This document shows, in pieces, positions 30,666 through 44,646 of a stretch of 64,000 nucleotides of DNA. Made by a program: the position numbers and the translations under genes. The notes under the pieces are model-generated. The model was not told the DNA's origin, did not search any database, and saw nothing but the letters and a program-made list of their open reading frames with translations. Within the stretch, counting starts at the first letter, position 1; each line of letters begins with the position of its first letter. The DNA is from Arctopsyche grandis (Eukaryota > Arthropoda > Insecta > Trichoptera > Hydropsychidae), in assembly GCF_051622035.1 (NCBI RefSeq), contig NC_135362.1, forward strand, positions 28,827,001 to 28,891,000. Reading direction: 5' to 3'.

Positions 30666-33600
30666 TGTGTAACGTTTATTTTTCCGAAAGTTCGTATTTA
30701 TTTTTTGTTTTCAAGAAGGTTTTAAATTAATATTTTACTGAATCTGTTCAATCAAAAATGATTTTATTTCTCGTATTTTTATTTGCAGACGCCTATTCTC
30801 ACACAAAACATTGAATGAGATGGATTTAATCTTCATGTGTAACGAATTTGGTCCAAAAAAAGTTTTAGTTATTTAATAAAATTGCTTTCTGACCAAAACC
30901 TTATCAATGTTATAGCTCGTGCAGCGAAAGCTGGCACGTACCAATACAAACACGTATATTGTGTCCGTGAAGATATGAATAAGATTTTTTGTATCTGTTT
31001 TCTAGGACAATCAGTTGGTCCCTTTCATACGCACCTACTTTCCGAGCATGACAGAAACAACAATTATTTTTTGTATTGCTCAAAGTGTGCACTACAGGTG
31101 ATTTTTTCCAGTTTCACTGGTCAGTCACCGATCAACCCCCACAAACTGACGTAACGCGTTCTTATATTGTTTGCTAATTGGTTAATTGGAGTTAGTTCAT
31201 TAGAATTAGTGGATATATGATAATAAAATGCATAGTAATAAAATTGGATCTGGGAAAACACTAACGGGACAAAGAAGTAACGAATTAAAAAAAATCAGAA
31301 AAGGTTAGTAAAACTAGAAGTACGTTTAGTAGTAGAGTAGTAAAAGTAAAGTCTCATAATAGAAAAGTTTGAAATTGAAATTCAAAAATAAGATTATAAA
31401 ACGAACAATGTATTTATTTAGATTAGAAACACTTCCGGTTCGGGTAGACTTTCTGGTTGTAAATATACTGCGGCATTATCCAAAGATCGCCGCAATATTT
31501 TTTTTGTAAGTTTATTTTATTATTATTTATGACAAGTTCTGACTTAGCTACAAAATTCTGAAGCCGACAAACAATTCTATGCAAAATAATGAAAAAATAT
31601 TTTGTTGGTCTAGGCACCCAACAGTAAACAAATTTGAAGTGAGCAAATAAAAAAAAAGTGTAGCGCTTTCTTTGCGAATTTATTTTATTATCTTTGTAAC
31701 AGTCGGGATTTAATACTAGCCGACAAAGAAGAATGTCTATACATAATAATGAAAAGGACTGCATTATTATCAAAATTCGAACACTTTTAAAATTACTTAT
31801 TTCCTGTTTAATATAATTTATATCCTATATTTTTTACTCATTTTTTAATTCGTATTAATTTTTGCATACGTACGTTTGTTTTACTTATAATTTAAAAAAA
31901 ATGCTATTTATCATTTTATTCGTGGCACGTATTCAAATATTAAATAAATATGCCATCCAAACTATATCATAGATCTTAAAAACATTACACGATCGGTTGA
32001 AATAAAATATATAAATATTAGCGTGTTTCTTTCAACAGCCTGTATATGAAAAATGCATTTGTGTGAGTACTGTGCACGCGCCTTCTGTAGCTAATATACC
32101 TATGGTACATAATTAATACAAATATAAATTTTCAGCTTGATACGTTCAGGGGTGTGGTAAAAAAAACCGTGTGTTCACAACATTTTTGACTTTTCAAAGA
32201 GGAAAAAATCCCACTTCTGGTTAATTAAATTTAATGATTTTTTTATTATATTTTCATCACATTGATACAATGAATTATACCTTAAATCGTGAAGAGCACA
32301 AATATTTAAAGGGTCGATTAAAATAGTGGAAGAAAAATCCGGTAAACTGCCACTGTCGGTTAACGGTGTTCACGAAATTTGATATATAATTTGGCATTAA
32401 GTTTATAATTCTAGATATGAAATCTCAGTTCAATACGCCAAAAAGCTTCCGAGAGAAACATAAAAACACTTCGATCTTATAGGGTTAAAGTACTACTTCC
32501 AGTTGAGATAAAAATAATTTTATATATACATACATACATACATACATATATAAAATTATAAAAATAATAAAAAGACAATCAGAAACACACAAACACACAA
32601 TTATGAAAACGTGATCAGTGATTGATTCTGAGTTTGAATTTTTGCATGATCTCAAAACTTCATCTATTGTTATTACATACATATACGTTCATAGATAAAG
32701 TAAAGACGGTCGGTAGAAATTAAGTTAATTGATAGTTTTTTAGTGACACAGTTTGATGGACGATTTTTGCTGACCATGTGAAGATTTTTGGAAAAAAATT
32801 TTCATAATATTTTTATAATTATTTTTTCAAAAATAAGCTTATTTTTTTATATTTTTAAACCCAATAGGGTGTATGCAAAGAATATTTTCCATTTTTATTC
32901 CGATATTAAAAAAAAAAAATTTGACCAATTTTTGCCTGCCACCCCTAAGAAAAATCTGAAATGACGTCCCTGGTACCACACCGTTTAAAATAAGTGTTAC
33001 GACCATTAAAATGAATAATACCGATATGAAAATGCGCATAAATTATGAATTACATACCAAATCGACCGATTGAATACCTATATTGCGTAGTATGATACAT
33101 AATAGGTGAACAATTTAAGAGTTTGATGGAACAGAGCCGCGTTATCACACACCGAATTTGCATTAAAACAAAGAAGATCTCGTCAACAAGCTTATTAATA
33201 TTTATTTACTATGTCCCCGATTTCCAGGTAAGATTTATACGACAAGTGGTTAATTACGAACGAACAAAGGTCGCCTACTATGGTTACCGTTGTGATGGCG
33301 TATATGATAAGGCGCATACATTACATTAGTCCCACTTGTAATCTCTCCCTGATTACTAATATGTGTTTCTGGAGCAAATTTGCAAGCCAAAGCAGGCTGG
33401 ACAGTAGGGCAGGATAAATAAAAGTATTTATTTGCATCCCTAATGAAAAATATGGCGTTTGAAATTGCATGAATCAGGGACATCAGATCGACTCCAGGGC
33501 ACATTATGTATTTGTGTCGAGTTGTGAAATGGACCGACATAAATTTGAATGTATACAGGTATCATTTGAAATGTCAATTATTTTATTCTCCTCTTGTACA

Positions 33601-33829
33601 TATGTACATATTTGACTTATTACGTAAAACTCGATTTAAATTATCAAAAAATAAAAAATAAATATATTGTTACTTTTATGTTGAACACCTCCTACATACT
33701 ATTTCATTAGAAATTTTGAAAGAATTTGTGAAGTCAAGTTTATAGTGAAGCGACGCGATACGACGCCACCAGACACTCTTTTTTTTTTTGGGCCTACTTT
33801 AGACAATTCTCGTTATGGTGCTTACTGAC
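30666..33829. other. No gene supported
   Basis: AT-rich. 31440-31790 shows two diverged copies of a TTTATTTTATTAT ... GCCGACAAA ... CATAATAATGAAAA block about 170 bp apart. A minus-strand open frame at 33540-33250 (96 codons) has protein-like composition but no recognised domain. A (TACA)n run lies at 32527-32545. Confidence 0.4.
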
Positions 33830-34004
33830 TAGAGGTAGGACCGGAAGCATGCTTTTTCCAGGATACACGGCGTTTTGGGTCTATTTTCCAGGAAACAGAG
33901 CAAACTACAAAGCTACAAAGTGCAAAAAAAAGGTTCATCATAAAAGTGAACAATGCACGGCGAACAATGAACAACGAACGGCGCAAAGTTGGTCCGCTCT
34001 TTAG
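33830..34004 (+). mobile_element. hAT-type MITE, AGAGGTAGGACC family, copy A
   Basis: Starts TAGAGGTAGGACCGGAAGC and ends GGTCCGCTCTTTAG. The flanks are TTACTGAC (33822-33829) and TACTGACC (34005-34012), a 7-bp match that fits a decayed 8-bp target duplication. Confidence 0.7.
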
Positions 34005-35937
34005 TACTGACCAAGCCAACGAAGGCAAACTTAGTTGGAACAGTAGCGTACAAAATATCGAAATGAAAATTAAATTAAATATCAAAATTAAAACTATTAT
34101 TATTATATTAAAATTAAATTCAAATATTAAAATAAAAATTATAATTATTATATTAAAATTAAAATTAAATATTGAAAGTTAAAACAGAACATATGTACAC
34201 AATTTAAATAAATTTTCGAGATTGAGCTAAAATTAAATCATCAACAATCATTTATAGATAGTCCTCGACCAAAGATGTTTTGACTTACGATGATACTCAC
34301 TACGATCGAAAAAAAATCAAATAATTATAAAACAAAATTTAAAAATAATTTGTAATATACTTAAATAATGTTGTGCACACCTATAAGTGATGTACATATA
34401 TATACCAGAATCATAAATATGTAAAGAATATATTGTGTAATGTATGTACATTGTTGGTGAGCCTTTTAAATAAAATAAAAAATAAAAATAAAAACATATT
34501 TCGTCAAAAAGTACCGCTGCTGTAAATTAATGACGGTTCCTAGTTTTCTGAAACTTAGTCAAACTGAGTCAAAATTTGCACGCCAAGAATTTTTATACAT
34601 GTATTCTTTGATCTGTTTTATAAATTAGAGAATATAGGATATAATAATTATAGTCGATTTTTAAATGAAATTTTGTAACTGTTAATATCGTGTCAATTCT
34701 TGCTGGAAGCCAAACTTTTGTATACATACTTGAAATGTGTTTGAATATGTCCTCATTTACATGTATTATTATTACGTAGTTATAAGTGTTATATTTTGTG
34801 TGATTTGTATTATCTGAGTTCCTTGTATGTAATTAAAAATAAGAAGCATTCATTAAGCTATTACTTATCAGTCATTTTGGAACGTTAGTCACTTGCGGTA
34901 ATTCCTAGTTCATACAGTTCAAAAGTGATTTATATAACGATCAAAAACAACTGGTTTCCGAACAGTCAACACGGAATTACATACATATGTCATTTCGTAA
35001 AAATATTTTAAAATAAATCCACTTTCCGTCTCACACGTTTTGTTATTTCAATAGCGACATTTGGGAAACGCTCTTTTCAGTATCGGTAATTTTCCAATCG
35101 CGCATGTAAAATAAAGAGAATCGGTAACCCACTTGGTTGATCTGGTTTTGTATAAATTAGCATTTCATATTTTAAGAGAGGACTCAAATGTGGACAGTAA
35201 AAAGCATAAAATTTCACTACGATTTGCATGCACATTGAGTCACGTTGAATTGAAATTTCCCAATTTACGTTTGAAATTTATTAGTCTATTACGTGCATTT
35301 GAAAATCATCTCGACAGTTCAAAATTGTATTATATTGGAACCATAATATGTCAATTTCGTTTCCTTAAATATCATGTAATATCACATTTTTAAAGCGCAA
35401 ATATGATAAGTATACAAAACTTAATTATTCATGGTTTTAAATGATACAATAAGTCAAGGGGCTTGATTTGAAGTTCTTTTTAGGGCTTATTTTCTATTAG
35501 TGTTTTGCCTGTTGACATTTCAACGGGTGCTTTACAAAGGATACGAAATTAAAGTTACAACTCATAAGTCATACTCATAACTAGAGATAGGCTTTTGAAC
35601 GTGGCAATGTTCTTTGTCCTTTGTACAGGTAACACATTTTATAAATTTAATAACAGTTAAAAGCTAGCGGAAATATAACAAACGACGTATTATTTTTCGT
35701 TATCAACCTAAAAAAGTGTTTGGCATGTGATTGTTTCACTTTATTTTAATTAGTCAAAGTGAGAATTTCTGTCCTCGCGGTTCATAGAAAGTATTCAACG
35801 CTAATATTTTATGTACAAATGTATGTCTGTTGATTTGGTTCTAATAATTACAAACAATATACTGTTTATTTCTTGTTTAAAAAACAATTATAATTTTATA
35901 AATTATAACAATGTCACTAAAAAATTTGTCAAGTTCG
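34005..35937. other. No gene seen; very AT-rich
   Basis: 34060-34185 is made of AAAATTAAA/TATTATTA-type low-complexity sequence. An eroded AGAGATAGG end lies near 35582. Confidence 0.45.
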
Positions 35938-36450
35938 GCTCCCCAAATTAAAATTTACCGGTAATTACCGGAAACTATTTTATATATACGCATTTTATTG
36001 CGTAATATTACATAGAAAATCGATACAAATGGCGTATTGTGAAATGGGTTTTTTTGAATTTGTTTATATTGTTTGAATATTAAATGTAGCAATTTTAAAT
36101 TAATAAATTCACTGGCAACACAGACCAACCAAATCGTAATAAATGCGATCAGACGGTTGTTTCAATTGTGATCGAAACTTTCAAATGGTCCAGAATTTAA
36201 ATAAATAAATATGATTGGTTAAAAATAAAAAATAAATTTATTTATTATTGCAAATTTACTTTAATTAATTTATATGTCATTATTCAACTAAGATTTATTT
36301 TTAATTATTTACGTTTTTAGGAAAAGAAACAACATATATAGTTATCTAAAACCACGAAAAAAAAACATTTTTCATTTACCGGCAAAAATATCGGTATACC
36401 GGTTTTCGAAAAAATCATTTGCCATTTACCGTTTATCGATATCATGAACG
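35938..36450. mobile_element. ACCGGTA-rich hAT-like non-autonomous element, copy 1
   Basis: Shares with copies at 44647 and 56526: TTTACCGGTAATTACCGG, AATCGATACAAATGGCGTATTG, CACTGGCAACACAGAC and GATCGAAACTTTCAAATGGTCC (quoted in part), with ATATCGGTATACCGGTTTTC at the far end. Confidence 0.55.
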
Positions 36451-38127
36451 CCATTTCGTCTAAGGGCTCAATAATGATTACATAATATATTTTTGTCAAT
36501 TTCACTTTCATGTTTCGTTTTAGGGAATAGAATGTTCAATTTTACCTATGGTATCTATTTATGTTAGAAATAATGTTCAAAAGGCTAATTTAATACTTTT
36601 TTAACACAATTTATAAAATATTTGATGTTTCATAAGCTCGTGCCCTTCTTTCTCTACCACTACCAAAACAGACAATGAAAAATAATATAAAATGACATTA
36701 GTAATATGATAAAACACACAAATAAATGCAAAAAAGTCGCACAAACATTAAATGCTAAAAAACGTGTAAAAATATGATTCTCTGATAATGACTTACCCGA
36801 GTTACCCGCGATACAAAAACACACATTTTTTTTGTATATATGTATAGATATACATATGTATGTAGAATATATTTACTGATACTCAATATATTTACGTACA
36901 GTTAAAGTAAAAATGTAGGTCGCTGAAATAATTATGTATAATAAACGAAGGGACTAGTCTAAGCTTTGGTTTCATAAGCGAGCCCTAATCTTATTTTCAA
37001 ATACACTAGCATACAAATTCACCTCAATTCAAACGATGAGTTGGGAAAGCCAAAACTTGCATAACCACCAGATTATACACGAATGTGTGTGTGTTTGAGA
37101 TATCGAATGCAATATGATCGGTAATGTGGGTACAGTGAGTAAGGAGTTGGTTTGTGAGTCACTTAAAACATTTGTCTCATGTCCGGTAATTCACATATAT
37201 GTACATACATACTATTATACCATCCAGTGGTTCTTTTATCGGGTGAATTTAGATTTGACTAATGCTGATTCAATCAATGGCAAACGTTCATTTACATACG
37301 TGCGGTCAAATATTTGACTCACAACTTGTCAACCGTCGCGCATTGTCAAAACAGTAGTCGGTTCTATGGATCGCCATTGGTAGGTAGAATTTGGATAGTA
37401 TGTGGGTGGAAATGCAATGATGTGTATTAGAATAGTCCTCAATTAGCTGAAAAAAAAACTTTTGGTATATTTCAACCAGGCGCGAGTTGTTTATAGGAAC
37501 TGCAGTACTGCAGCACTTCAATCAAACTGGTTTTTGTATGGAGAAACTATAGATGTGTATGTATATGCAGTACACCAACATTTTTCTACAAGCTGCTACT
37601 GAAGTCATCTCTGATTCTTGAAAACTTGAGGCAGATAAAAAAGCTAGTAGTTTTACATAAGAAGAGAGTAGTGCGACAAAAGAAGAGAGTAGTGCGACAT
37701 TTTACATAATCCTTGTATTTACAATGATTGAATGCCAAAAACATTTTAATCTAAAATAAGGACGAGAAGAGTGTCAATGTGTGGCTTCAAATATATTGAT
37801 AATATATGTATGTATGTACGTCATGTAAAAATATCATGGGTAAAAATGCTGAATTGTCTGATTGTTGTATAATGCATAATATTTATGCAAAGTTGAGATG
37901 TTTGTCTACTTTTTTAAGCAAATTAAAGTTTTTTATCGTGAAATCGGTATAAAAATGAAATGAATCTTAGTAGCAAAAGTCATCTTGTGACGAAGGTTTT
38001 TTTTCCGGTTTTATTTTTGGCAGAAAATATAGTGGTTTTTCTAATTATACATATAACAACTAAACAAATGATTTATAAATCAACTTTTTTAAATCTGAAA
38101 GTTAAAATTTTTTGTATGGAAATATTA
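36451..38127. other. No gene seen
   Basis: AT-rich with (TATG/CATA) microsatellite patches near 36835-36865 and 37802-37820. AAGAAGAGAGTAGTGCGACA is repeated in tandem at about 37659-37700. Confidence 0.45.
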
Positions 38128-38225
38128 GGGATCGCAATTTACCGTTAAATTTAATTTACCGGTAAACGTTAAATAATTCCTCCCAATACTGGTTTACCGG
38201 TTTTTACCGGTAGTACACTAAATTC
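38128..38225. mobile_element. ACCGGTA-rich element, short copy
   Basis: Begins TAGGGATCGCAATTTACCG and ends with TTTACCGGTTTTTACCGGTAG. Only the terminal sequences of the family remain. Confidence 0.5.
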
Positions 38226-39081
38226 TGTTACATAAAATTTAAAAATATCAACAATTCAATTATAATAAATTCAAATTTATATTGTTCACTCGCGAATTTG
38301 AGTAACCGGAATCAGCCCTACCCGAAATAGTGGTGGTGATATTGGATTGTTATGGTATAGTCCGCCGCTTCGTTCACTTGCACGGACTCGCCGTCTCAAT
38401 TGTGTTCCCTTCTCCCGCCGTCTCAAGGTACTGGCGAATTTTTATGTTCCGTTGAAGACTAAACATTTTTAAAGTCACTCGTCTCTTCAAGATTTTATGG
38501 AATTTTCACTATAGATTTTCACTAATAGAATATTTTGATTTGTGTCAAACATTATTTTTTAAATAAAACATATTAGCACATAATTTCTGAATACAAATAT
38601 GGCAAGGGGACTCGGCTCAGAAAACGATTCCCTCAGAAAAATAAACAACAAATAACGAGGCGTTGGATTGGTACATACATTCTTAATCGATTGTTTGACA
38701 AATCATTCGGAAGATTAAATCTTGAAGACACACATTATTAAGAAATATAGGCTAAATTTTACTCATCACTTCATGACAGCTTATTATAAATTCAGAAATT
38801 AAAAAAAAAAAATCTAGCACCATGTTTTAAAAGTCACGGCACGCCAATGCCTAGTACATACATATGTAAAATATAAATACATATGTATGTACATATAAAT
38901 CACCTTATTTGTTGATTTTTTTTTTATTTAAAAGAATATCATTTGATTTACCGAATAATAAAAGATTGAAGGTTTCATCAATCGATTCATTACAATAGAG
39001 ATAAAAAAAACTGTTCTACAGTTGAAATCTATTATACTAGTTCTGACCTAAAATGATAAGAATATGGAAGAGGTTTCTATG
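38226..39081. other. No gene seen
   Basis: 38330-38450 is slightly GC-rich with no frame of note. Confidence 0.45.
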
Positions 39082-39089
39082 TTATGAGT

Positions 39090-39222
39090 AAAGAGCGGAC
39101 CCAGAGCGCGCTGTTCATCGTTCACATGTTGTAAATCCATTGTTAAAGGTTTGCCGAACCTTTTTTACAAAGCATTTACAATAATGGAACAATAGACGGC
39201 GCGTTTCCGGCCCTACCTCTAG
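39090..39222 (-). mobile_element. hAT-type MITE, 133 bp, copy B
   Basis: Starts AAAGAGCGGACCC and ends GGCCCTACCTCTAG. Flanked by TTATGAGT at 39082-39089 and 39223-39230, an exact 8-bp target duplication. Confidence 0.85.
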
Positions 39223-39230
39223 TTATGAGT

Positions 39231-39363
39231 AGAGGTAGGATAGTCACAGTGCTATCCATTGTTCCATTATTGTAAATCCTTTGTAAAAAAGGTTCGGCAA
39301 ACCTTAAACAATGCATTTACAACCTTTGAACAATACGCGGCACCTTCTGGGTCCGGTGACTAG
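39231..39363 (+). mobile_element. hAT-type MITE, 133 bp, copy C (head-to-head with B)
   Basis: Starts AGAGGTAGGATAG, carries AAGGTTCGGCAAACCTT, and ends GGGTCCGGTGACTAG. Flanked by TTATGAGT at 39223-39230 and 39364-39371, sharing the middle copy with element B. Confidence 0.85.
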
Positions 39364-39371
39364 TTATGAGT

Positions 39372-40699
39372 ATTTATTTAATGAATTAAATTAATAGTAA
39401 GGCGCATGTAAGTATTATTACTTTCATAATTCTAAAATATGTATGTACATATGTACAGAGGATGTTAAGTATATATACATATATATCATAGCGATATAAA
39501 CATATGTACAATATTATAATAAAATCACTGCGGTTAGAACATTTTAGGGAAAAATGGCGCAATGACGCAAACTGACACTGATTTTTTCGGCAGACATTAA
39601 AAAAATTAATTACAAACACGTGGTCGATTAAAACATGTCATAAAGTTCTATTAAAAATATTTCACTATAGAGAAATGTTACCCAAATTTGCTTATATAAG
39701 AGTTTGATACAAAAAAATCGTTCTAAATGTTACGTAACATTGTAATATAAGTATAGTACATACTACATACATAAGTGGATTGAATTTATTAATCTTTTCG
39801 ATATTGCGAAGCAATCAAAGGCGGTCGCAAACGTTGCGAAACTAGACCCAATACCGGATGTAGAACGCATACGTAGAGAGCGTTTCTGTTGGCAAATACA
39901 CACACACACACACACAGATAAGTAAATTTGCCATGCATAGTATACATTTGTTTATTTCGCACTATTGCCGAAGTCAGTTCCTGTTTCCGAAAGCGGATAC
40001 TTCACCGAAAGAAAGTGACAATTTTCAACACACGTCGAGTGTCGAAAATCGTCCGGTTTTGAATCCGTCGAGAAAAGATACATACGTACATAAACGTTGG
40101 TGTAATGCGAAAAAAAAGGCATGCCATGCAAATGTGAACGCATCACGAGTGCAGAGCACGTTCGCGCCAATATGTATGAATGTCCCAAATCTATTTCCGC
40201 ACTTCGTGAGAACTTGACGATCGTGTTGGTCGTGCCCCCGAAATACGTACATGTTCGTGTCTTATCGAAACACGTGATTCAAGGTTTCCTCGTTTGATCT
40301 AATAAAAAGTTGATGAAAATGTTCATTTTTGACGTATGTACCTTAATTAGCATTTTTGCCGAAGGTTGGAATGGGAAAATCTCGTCTGCATGAGATGGAT
40401 TTTGATTGCATACTACATACATCGTCAACTTTTTGGTTCATATCGTTTTATCTATATGTATGTATATGTATAGTTATTTATTTATGTTAAACACACAAGT
40501 ATACCACAGTGTCTTCACAGGTTACCCCAATATGACACTGTTACAGTGAAAGCATATTTCAAGTGAAAATATATTTTTATATTTTCTTAAATGAATAGGG
40601 CCAACCCTTTCTTAATCTAACCTATCCTAACCCTTAAATAATACCAAACCTAACAATATAATCTTAAATGAATAAAACCAACCTTGAAAATATAACTGG
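39372..40699. other. No gene supported
   Basis: 39780-40280 is richer in GC, with a CA microsatellite at 39899-39916. The open frames on both strands there show no domain. It could be regulatory DNA. Confidence 0.35.
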
Positions 40700-40707
40700 T
40701 TATGATT

Positions 40708-40782
40708 AAAGGGCGGACCGGAAGCGTGCTTTTTCCAGGAATCAGGAACAATGAACGGCAACCCTCCTGGTCCGACCTCTAC
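40708..40782 (-). mobile_element. hAT-type MITE, 75-bp deleted copy D
   Basis: Starts AAAGGGCGGACCGGAAGCG and ends GGTCCGACCTCTAC between exact 8-bp copies of TTATGATT (40700-40707, 40783-40790). Confidence 0.8.
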
Positions 40783-40790
40783 TTATGATT

Positions 40791-42956
40791 TCACTGAAAT
40801 ATCAGTGAAAATATATTTTCACTTGAAATATAATTTCACTGTGACATATATATAAAAATTAATGTTTGTCTGTATGTCACGTATGCGTTCCAATACCATT
40901 CAACCGATTGCGATGAAACTTACGAGAGTTATTGTGTGCATGCCCGCGATGGTTTTCGTAAAAAAATCCCCAAAAATGGGAAAAACGGGAATGAGTGGTA
41001 TTGCATGGTAAATAATTTCAAATCAGTTCGCAACCTACGTTGTAAGGGTAAAATAAACAAACAATTGAATAATTGAAAAAGGGTTTCACCGCCTTCTATT
41101 ATTTTTTTTTAATCAAATCAAGTCAAGTTCGCCGCCTACGTTTTTCCGACAAATGGGAACGGGAACGGGAACGGAATACTTTTAACTTTAAAATAGATTA
41201 TATTCACTTGGTTAAAAGTTAATTTTATTAGAAACATACAAACAAGGTTATATATAAATATAAAGACAAATAAAAATTATACGAAGTAAAAATTAGATGA
41301 ACTTTTGTTTTACTACAGTTTTATATTATATTTAGGTACATATTTTACATATTACATTTTGTCTTTTTTTATTGAAAATAATTTAAGCTTTAGATTCAAA
41401 CTGTTCAGAAATTAAATTTATTTTTTTAGTGTGATTTGCTTTTTTAACTGTTTTTTTAACAAACGTATTAGCTATGATTGATTCTGCAATTTATTATTTT
41501 TTTCGCAAAGGAAGTATTAATTTAAAATAATTTTATATTGAAAGTCGCGCGTCATACTGTAGTCATAATTTTCCACTCTAAAAAACAATTGAAAATATTG
41601 TGTACCACTTACGAAGGAAGAAAATATGGGATATTTGTCACATCATTGACTATTTACACTGATGATGACGCACAATCATAAATCAATACAATAAAAAGAG
41701 GAGAATCACATGAGACACTTGATTCAAATTTTTACTTACTTGCGTAAATATTGTGTGGGAAATTCTATATTTACATAGATGTAGTTTGCAAACTAAGAAT
41801 CGTATCGTATTGTAATTGTATATACAATATGCTCATACTATACAGTTTCAATTGAAATTTAATCAAAATTTTATTTGATGTTTTTAATACAATTAATTAA
41901 GAAGATCGAAAGCGGTGTGTGTAGTCGAAACTATGACGCTTACTTTTGGCTCGAATATACGGCGTCCGAAAATTGATATCTATTTTTATTATTTTTCTTT
42001 TTTTTAACACTTTCGATAGCACACGACTTCCAGACAGCAGTATGTTTGTCTTCTTATCGCGTTGCGTATTATCTGACGGTATCTTTATTGACGAAGAAAA
42101 TAGTTTGCTATTTATTCGCGTTATCACGTGCGTGACCGATAAGAGGCCGGTAGCTCATTGCGGAACTCGCGGCCAACAAGGATGTTAACTGCCACATGAT
42201 ATTTATAAATAAATAAAAAAGTATACGCGGACACTTGCTGTTTAATTTTCAGATTGTGAAAGTAAATATTTGACAACGATACTTGCCACCCGGCCCGATA
42301 AAGGTATCACAGATGTGGTGTAGATTTTCCTAATCGATATTTAGAAGACAGATTGTACGCATTCGAACGAAAAATGAGAATCAGAAACTGAACTGACCTT
42401 TGCTCGGACCTTTGGTTCGTCATTGTGAGTCATTGCATCGATGGTTAATAGAACATTTTTACTGTTAAAAAGTGTGATTAAGAGTGCGTTATCGCTGCAT
42501 AGGCGCCATGTTGCCAGCAAAAGGAACACAAACTGACGGAAATCAAACCTCTTTTAATTGTAAACAACAAATATATTTTTCATGACAGTGAATGAGTGTA
42601 ATGCGAATGCTATAACAGTAATTTTAAAATTTTTGTTTGTTTGAATTAAAGATAACTAAACACGTGACTTACATATGTACATACATATGTGGGTACGATA
42701 AAATATGCGGAACATTGTATACTGTGTTTATTCGTATATGCTGAAAGTTTACTTCTTTTTACACCTCATTATCTGTTCATTATATTTGAACAAGACGTCT
42801 AGTATTTGTTGAAAACATGTTAAAGAGAATACTTTATTTCTCGTTGACCGAATGCATAATAAATTTTTTGTTTTATACGTCACCGATACTATGAAAACAC
42901 ACTTGCATACAGACTTTACGTAAAATGGAAAGCAAACGGCAATAGTATGGGCAAAA
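40791..42956. other. No gene seen; scattered repeat fragments
   Basis: 40846-41170 contains GTTTGTCTGTATGTCACG, CAACCGATTGCGATGAAACT and a GGGAACGGGAACGG run, the kind of sequence also found in the Helitron at 58787. The rest is AT-rich; 41900-42530 has open frames without domains. Confidence 0.4.
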
Positions 42957-43128
42957 TCTAATATATAATTTCGAAAGAGACTTTGTAAGGTTTAATGTTT
43001 GTATATAAATATGTATATAAGGTTTGGATGGTAGAATCCATGACGTTAAATTTGATTAGCCAATTTTAAGCGGTTTATACCTATATAATATTACAAATAC
43101 CGAGCGAAGCCGGGTAAAACCTCTAGGA
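42957..43128 (+). mobile_element. Helitron-like element, TCTAATATA family, short full copy
   Basis: Begins A|TCTAATATATAATTTCG, includes AGCGGTTTATAC and ends CCGAGCGAAGCCGGGTAAAA then CCTCTAG. The hairpin-like CCGAGCGAAGCCGGG shortly before a CTAG terminus fits a Helitron 3' end. The base after CTAG is G here, not T. Confidence 0.6.
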
Positions 43129-43764
43129 TGCAATATGTATAAGTCATTTAGTTTCTTAGTAAGAGAAAGAGAGACGGAGCATGTTGAATAAATACGTACA
43201 CACTCGACATTAATTATATACAATAAATAAACTAATTGATTCAATTAGTTTGTCAATTATTGAAGGTATAAAACGTATAGTTTTATGTAGTTAATATATT
43301 GTGACGCTGATCACCTGATCTCGTGTTCGCGCCAAAAATGCAGAGAGTACCGATCGGTATAATTATTAGGCAGTTTTGGTCCGTGCTTCATTCAGAGCTG
43401 GTAGGCCGACGGATTCAATAATAATAAACAACCTCTACCACTACTGGAAACCCTACTACACGTTCACGCTGCAGTATAATTTAGTAAAAAGCATCATATA
43501 TGTATATACATATGTCATATCGCTATTATGTGTGGCTGTCTGTGTATCTGAGATAACGCTCGCCGTACTACATATATGTAATAGTCGTTTCAATTCGACA
43601 TACAAACATACGTCCCAGCTAAACCAATGCCAACAAAATGTACGAATATAATAACAAAAGAAAAAAACTTCTATATATATATATTGTTTACTACTAATGT
43701 TTCCTCTTGGCGCTATAGAAAAAATTCTATTTTGCCTAAAAAATAAAATGTGAGTTATTTAAAA
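43129..43764. other. No gene seen
   Basis: AT-rich spacer between two inverted Helitron-like copies. Contains an open frame at 43376-43651 with no domain. Confidence 0.45.
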
Positions 43765-43979
43765 CTAGTGTTTCTAGTAACCCGGCTTCGCTCGGTATTT
43801 GTAATATAAACCGCTTAAACATGGCCAATCTAACAGTAAACATTTTATTAAATTTATTTGAATAATTTTATTTCATTTAAATTTATTTGAATATTAATTT
43901 GTTCGATGACGTCATGGATCTACGAATCAACATTACATATTTTCTTACATACAAGTCTCTTTCTAAATTATATATTAGA
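43765..43979 (-). mobile_element. Helitron-like element, TCTAATATA family, inverted copy
   Basis: Read on the minus strand it starts A|TCTAATATATAATTTAG, includes GAGACTTGTATG and GACGTCATCG, and ends with CCGAGCGAAGCCGGGTTACT, AGAAACACTAG|T. Both A|T-type insertion boundaries are present. Confidence 0.7.
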
Positions 43980-44646
43980 TATTCAAATATAATAGATAAT
44001 ATAAAAATTTAACAATTTTTTTTATAAAATAATCTGTCATTCCGTTTTAGATACATATGTACATATATCCTATGACTCGTATAACTTTTCCGAATCTGTC
44101 TATTCTTTTCCGGCACGCTGTGAAACAGACACCCGTTCGTTTTGACGATTGACTCATAGGATTATGATAATTTAATCAAAATTGTCAAATGCATGAATAA
44201 TAAATTGACCATTGTCAAATTCTCAAGAAGAATATTGACGCGTGCCACTACCGCACATTCCGGTGATGTGTGATTGTGATTAACGTTGCAAAATTGCACG
44301 CGTATTATCGTGACTAATTTATGTTGGCTATATAAGAAACAATATAGAAGAACACGACACAAAGAACTAGTCATCTTTGTACTCTGAGAGTGCTCACTTC
44401 TTTCCTTTTTTAAATTGTGTCAATTGTGCCTAATGTTGGACATTGCGTGCCATAATCGATGCCATTTCCATGAAATGGCTCATCACGTACTATAAATTAT
44501 ATAATACTATAATACATACTTCATATTCTCTACAAAATAAAAATAGAAATACTTAACAGATTACTTTTTACCAGACTATAATACATACATACATACATAC
44601 AACAGATTGTACTTTCAAACAGGTAGGTGCTCATGAATAGAGACTA
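43980..44646. other. No gene seen
   Basis: AT-rich; a (TACA)n run at 44582-44600. Confidence 0.5.

Noticed and set aside
33250..33540. 96-codon minus-strand frame with protein-like composition
   Set aside because: No domain, no convincing splice sites, and stop-rich flanks. It was not strong enough to call.
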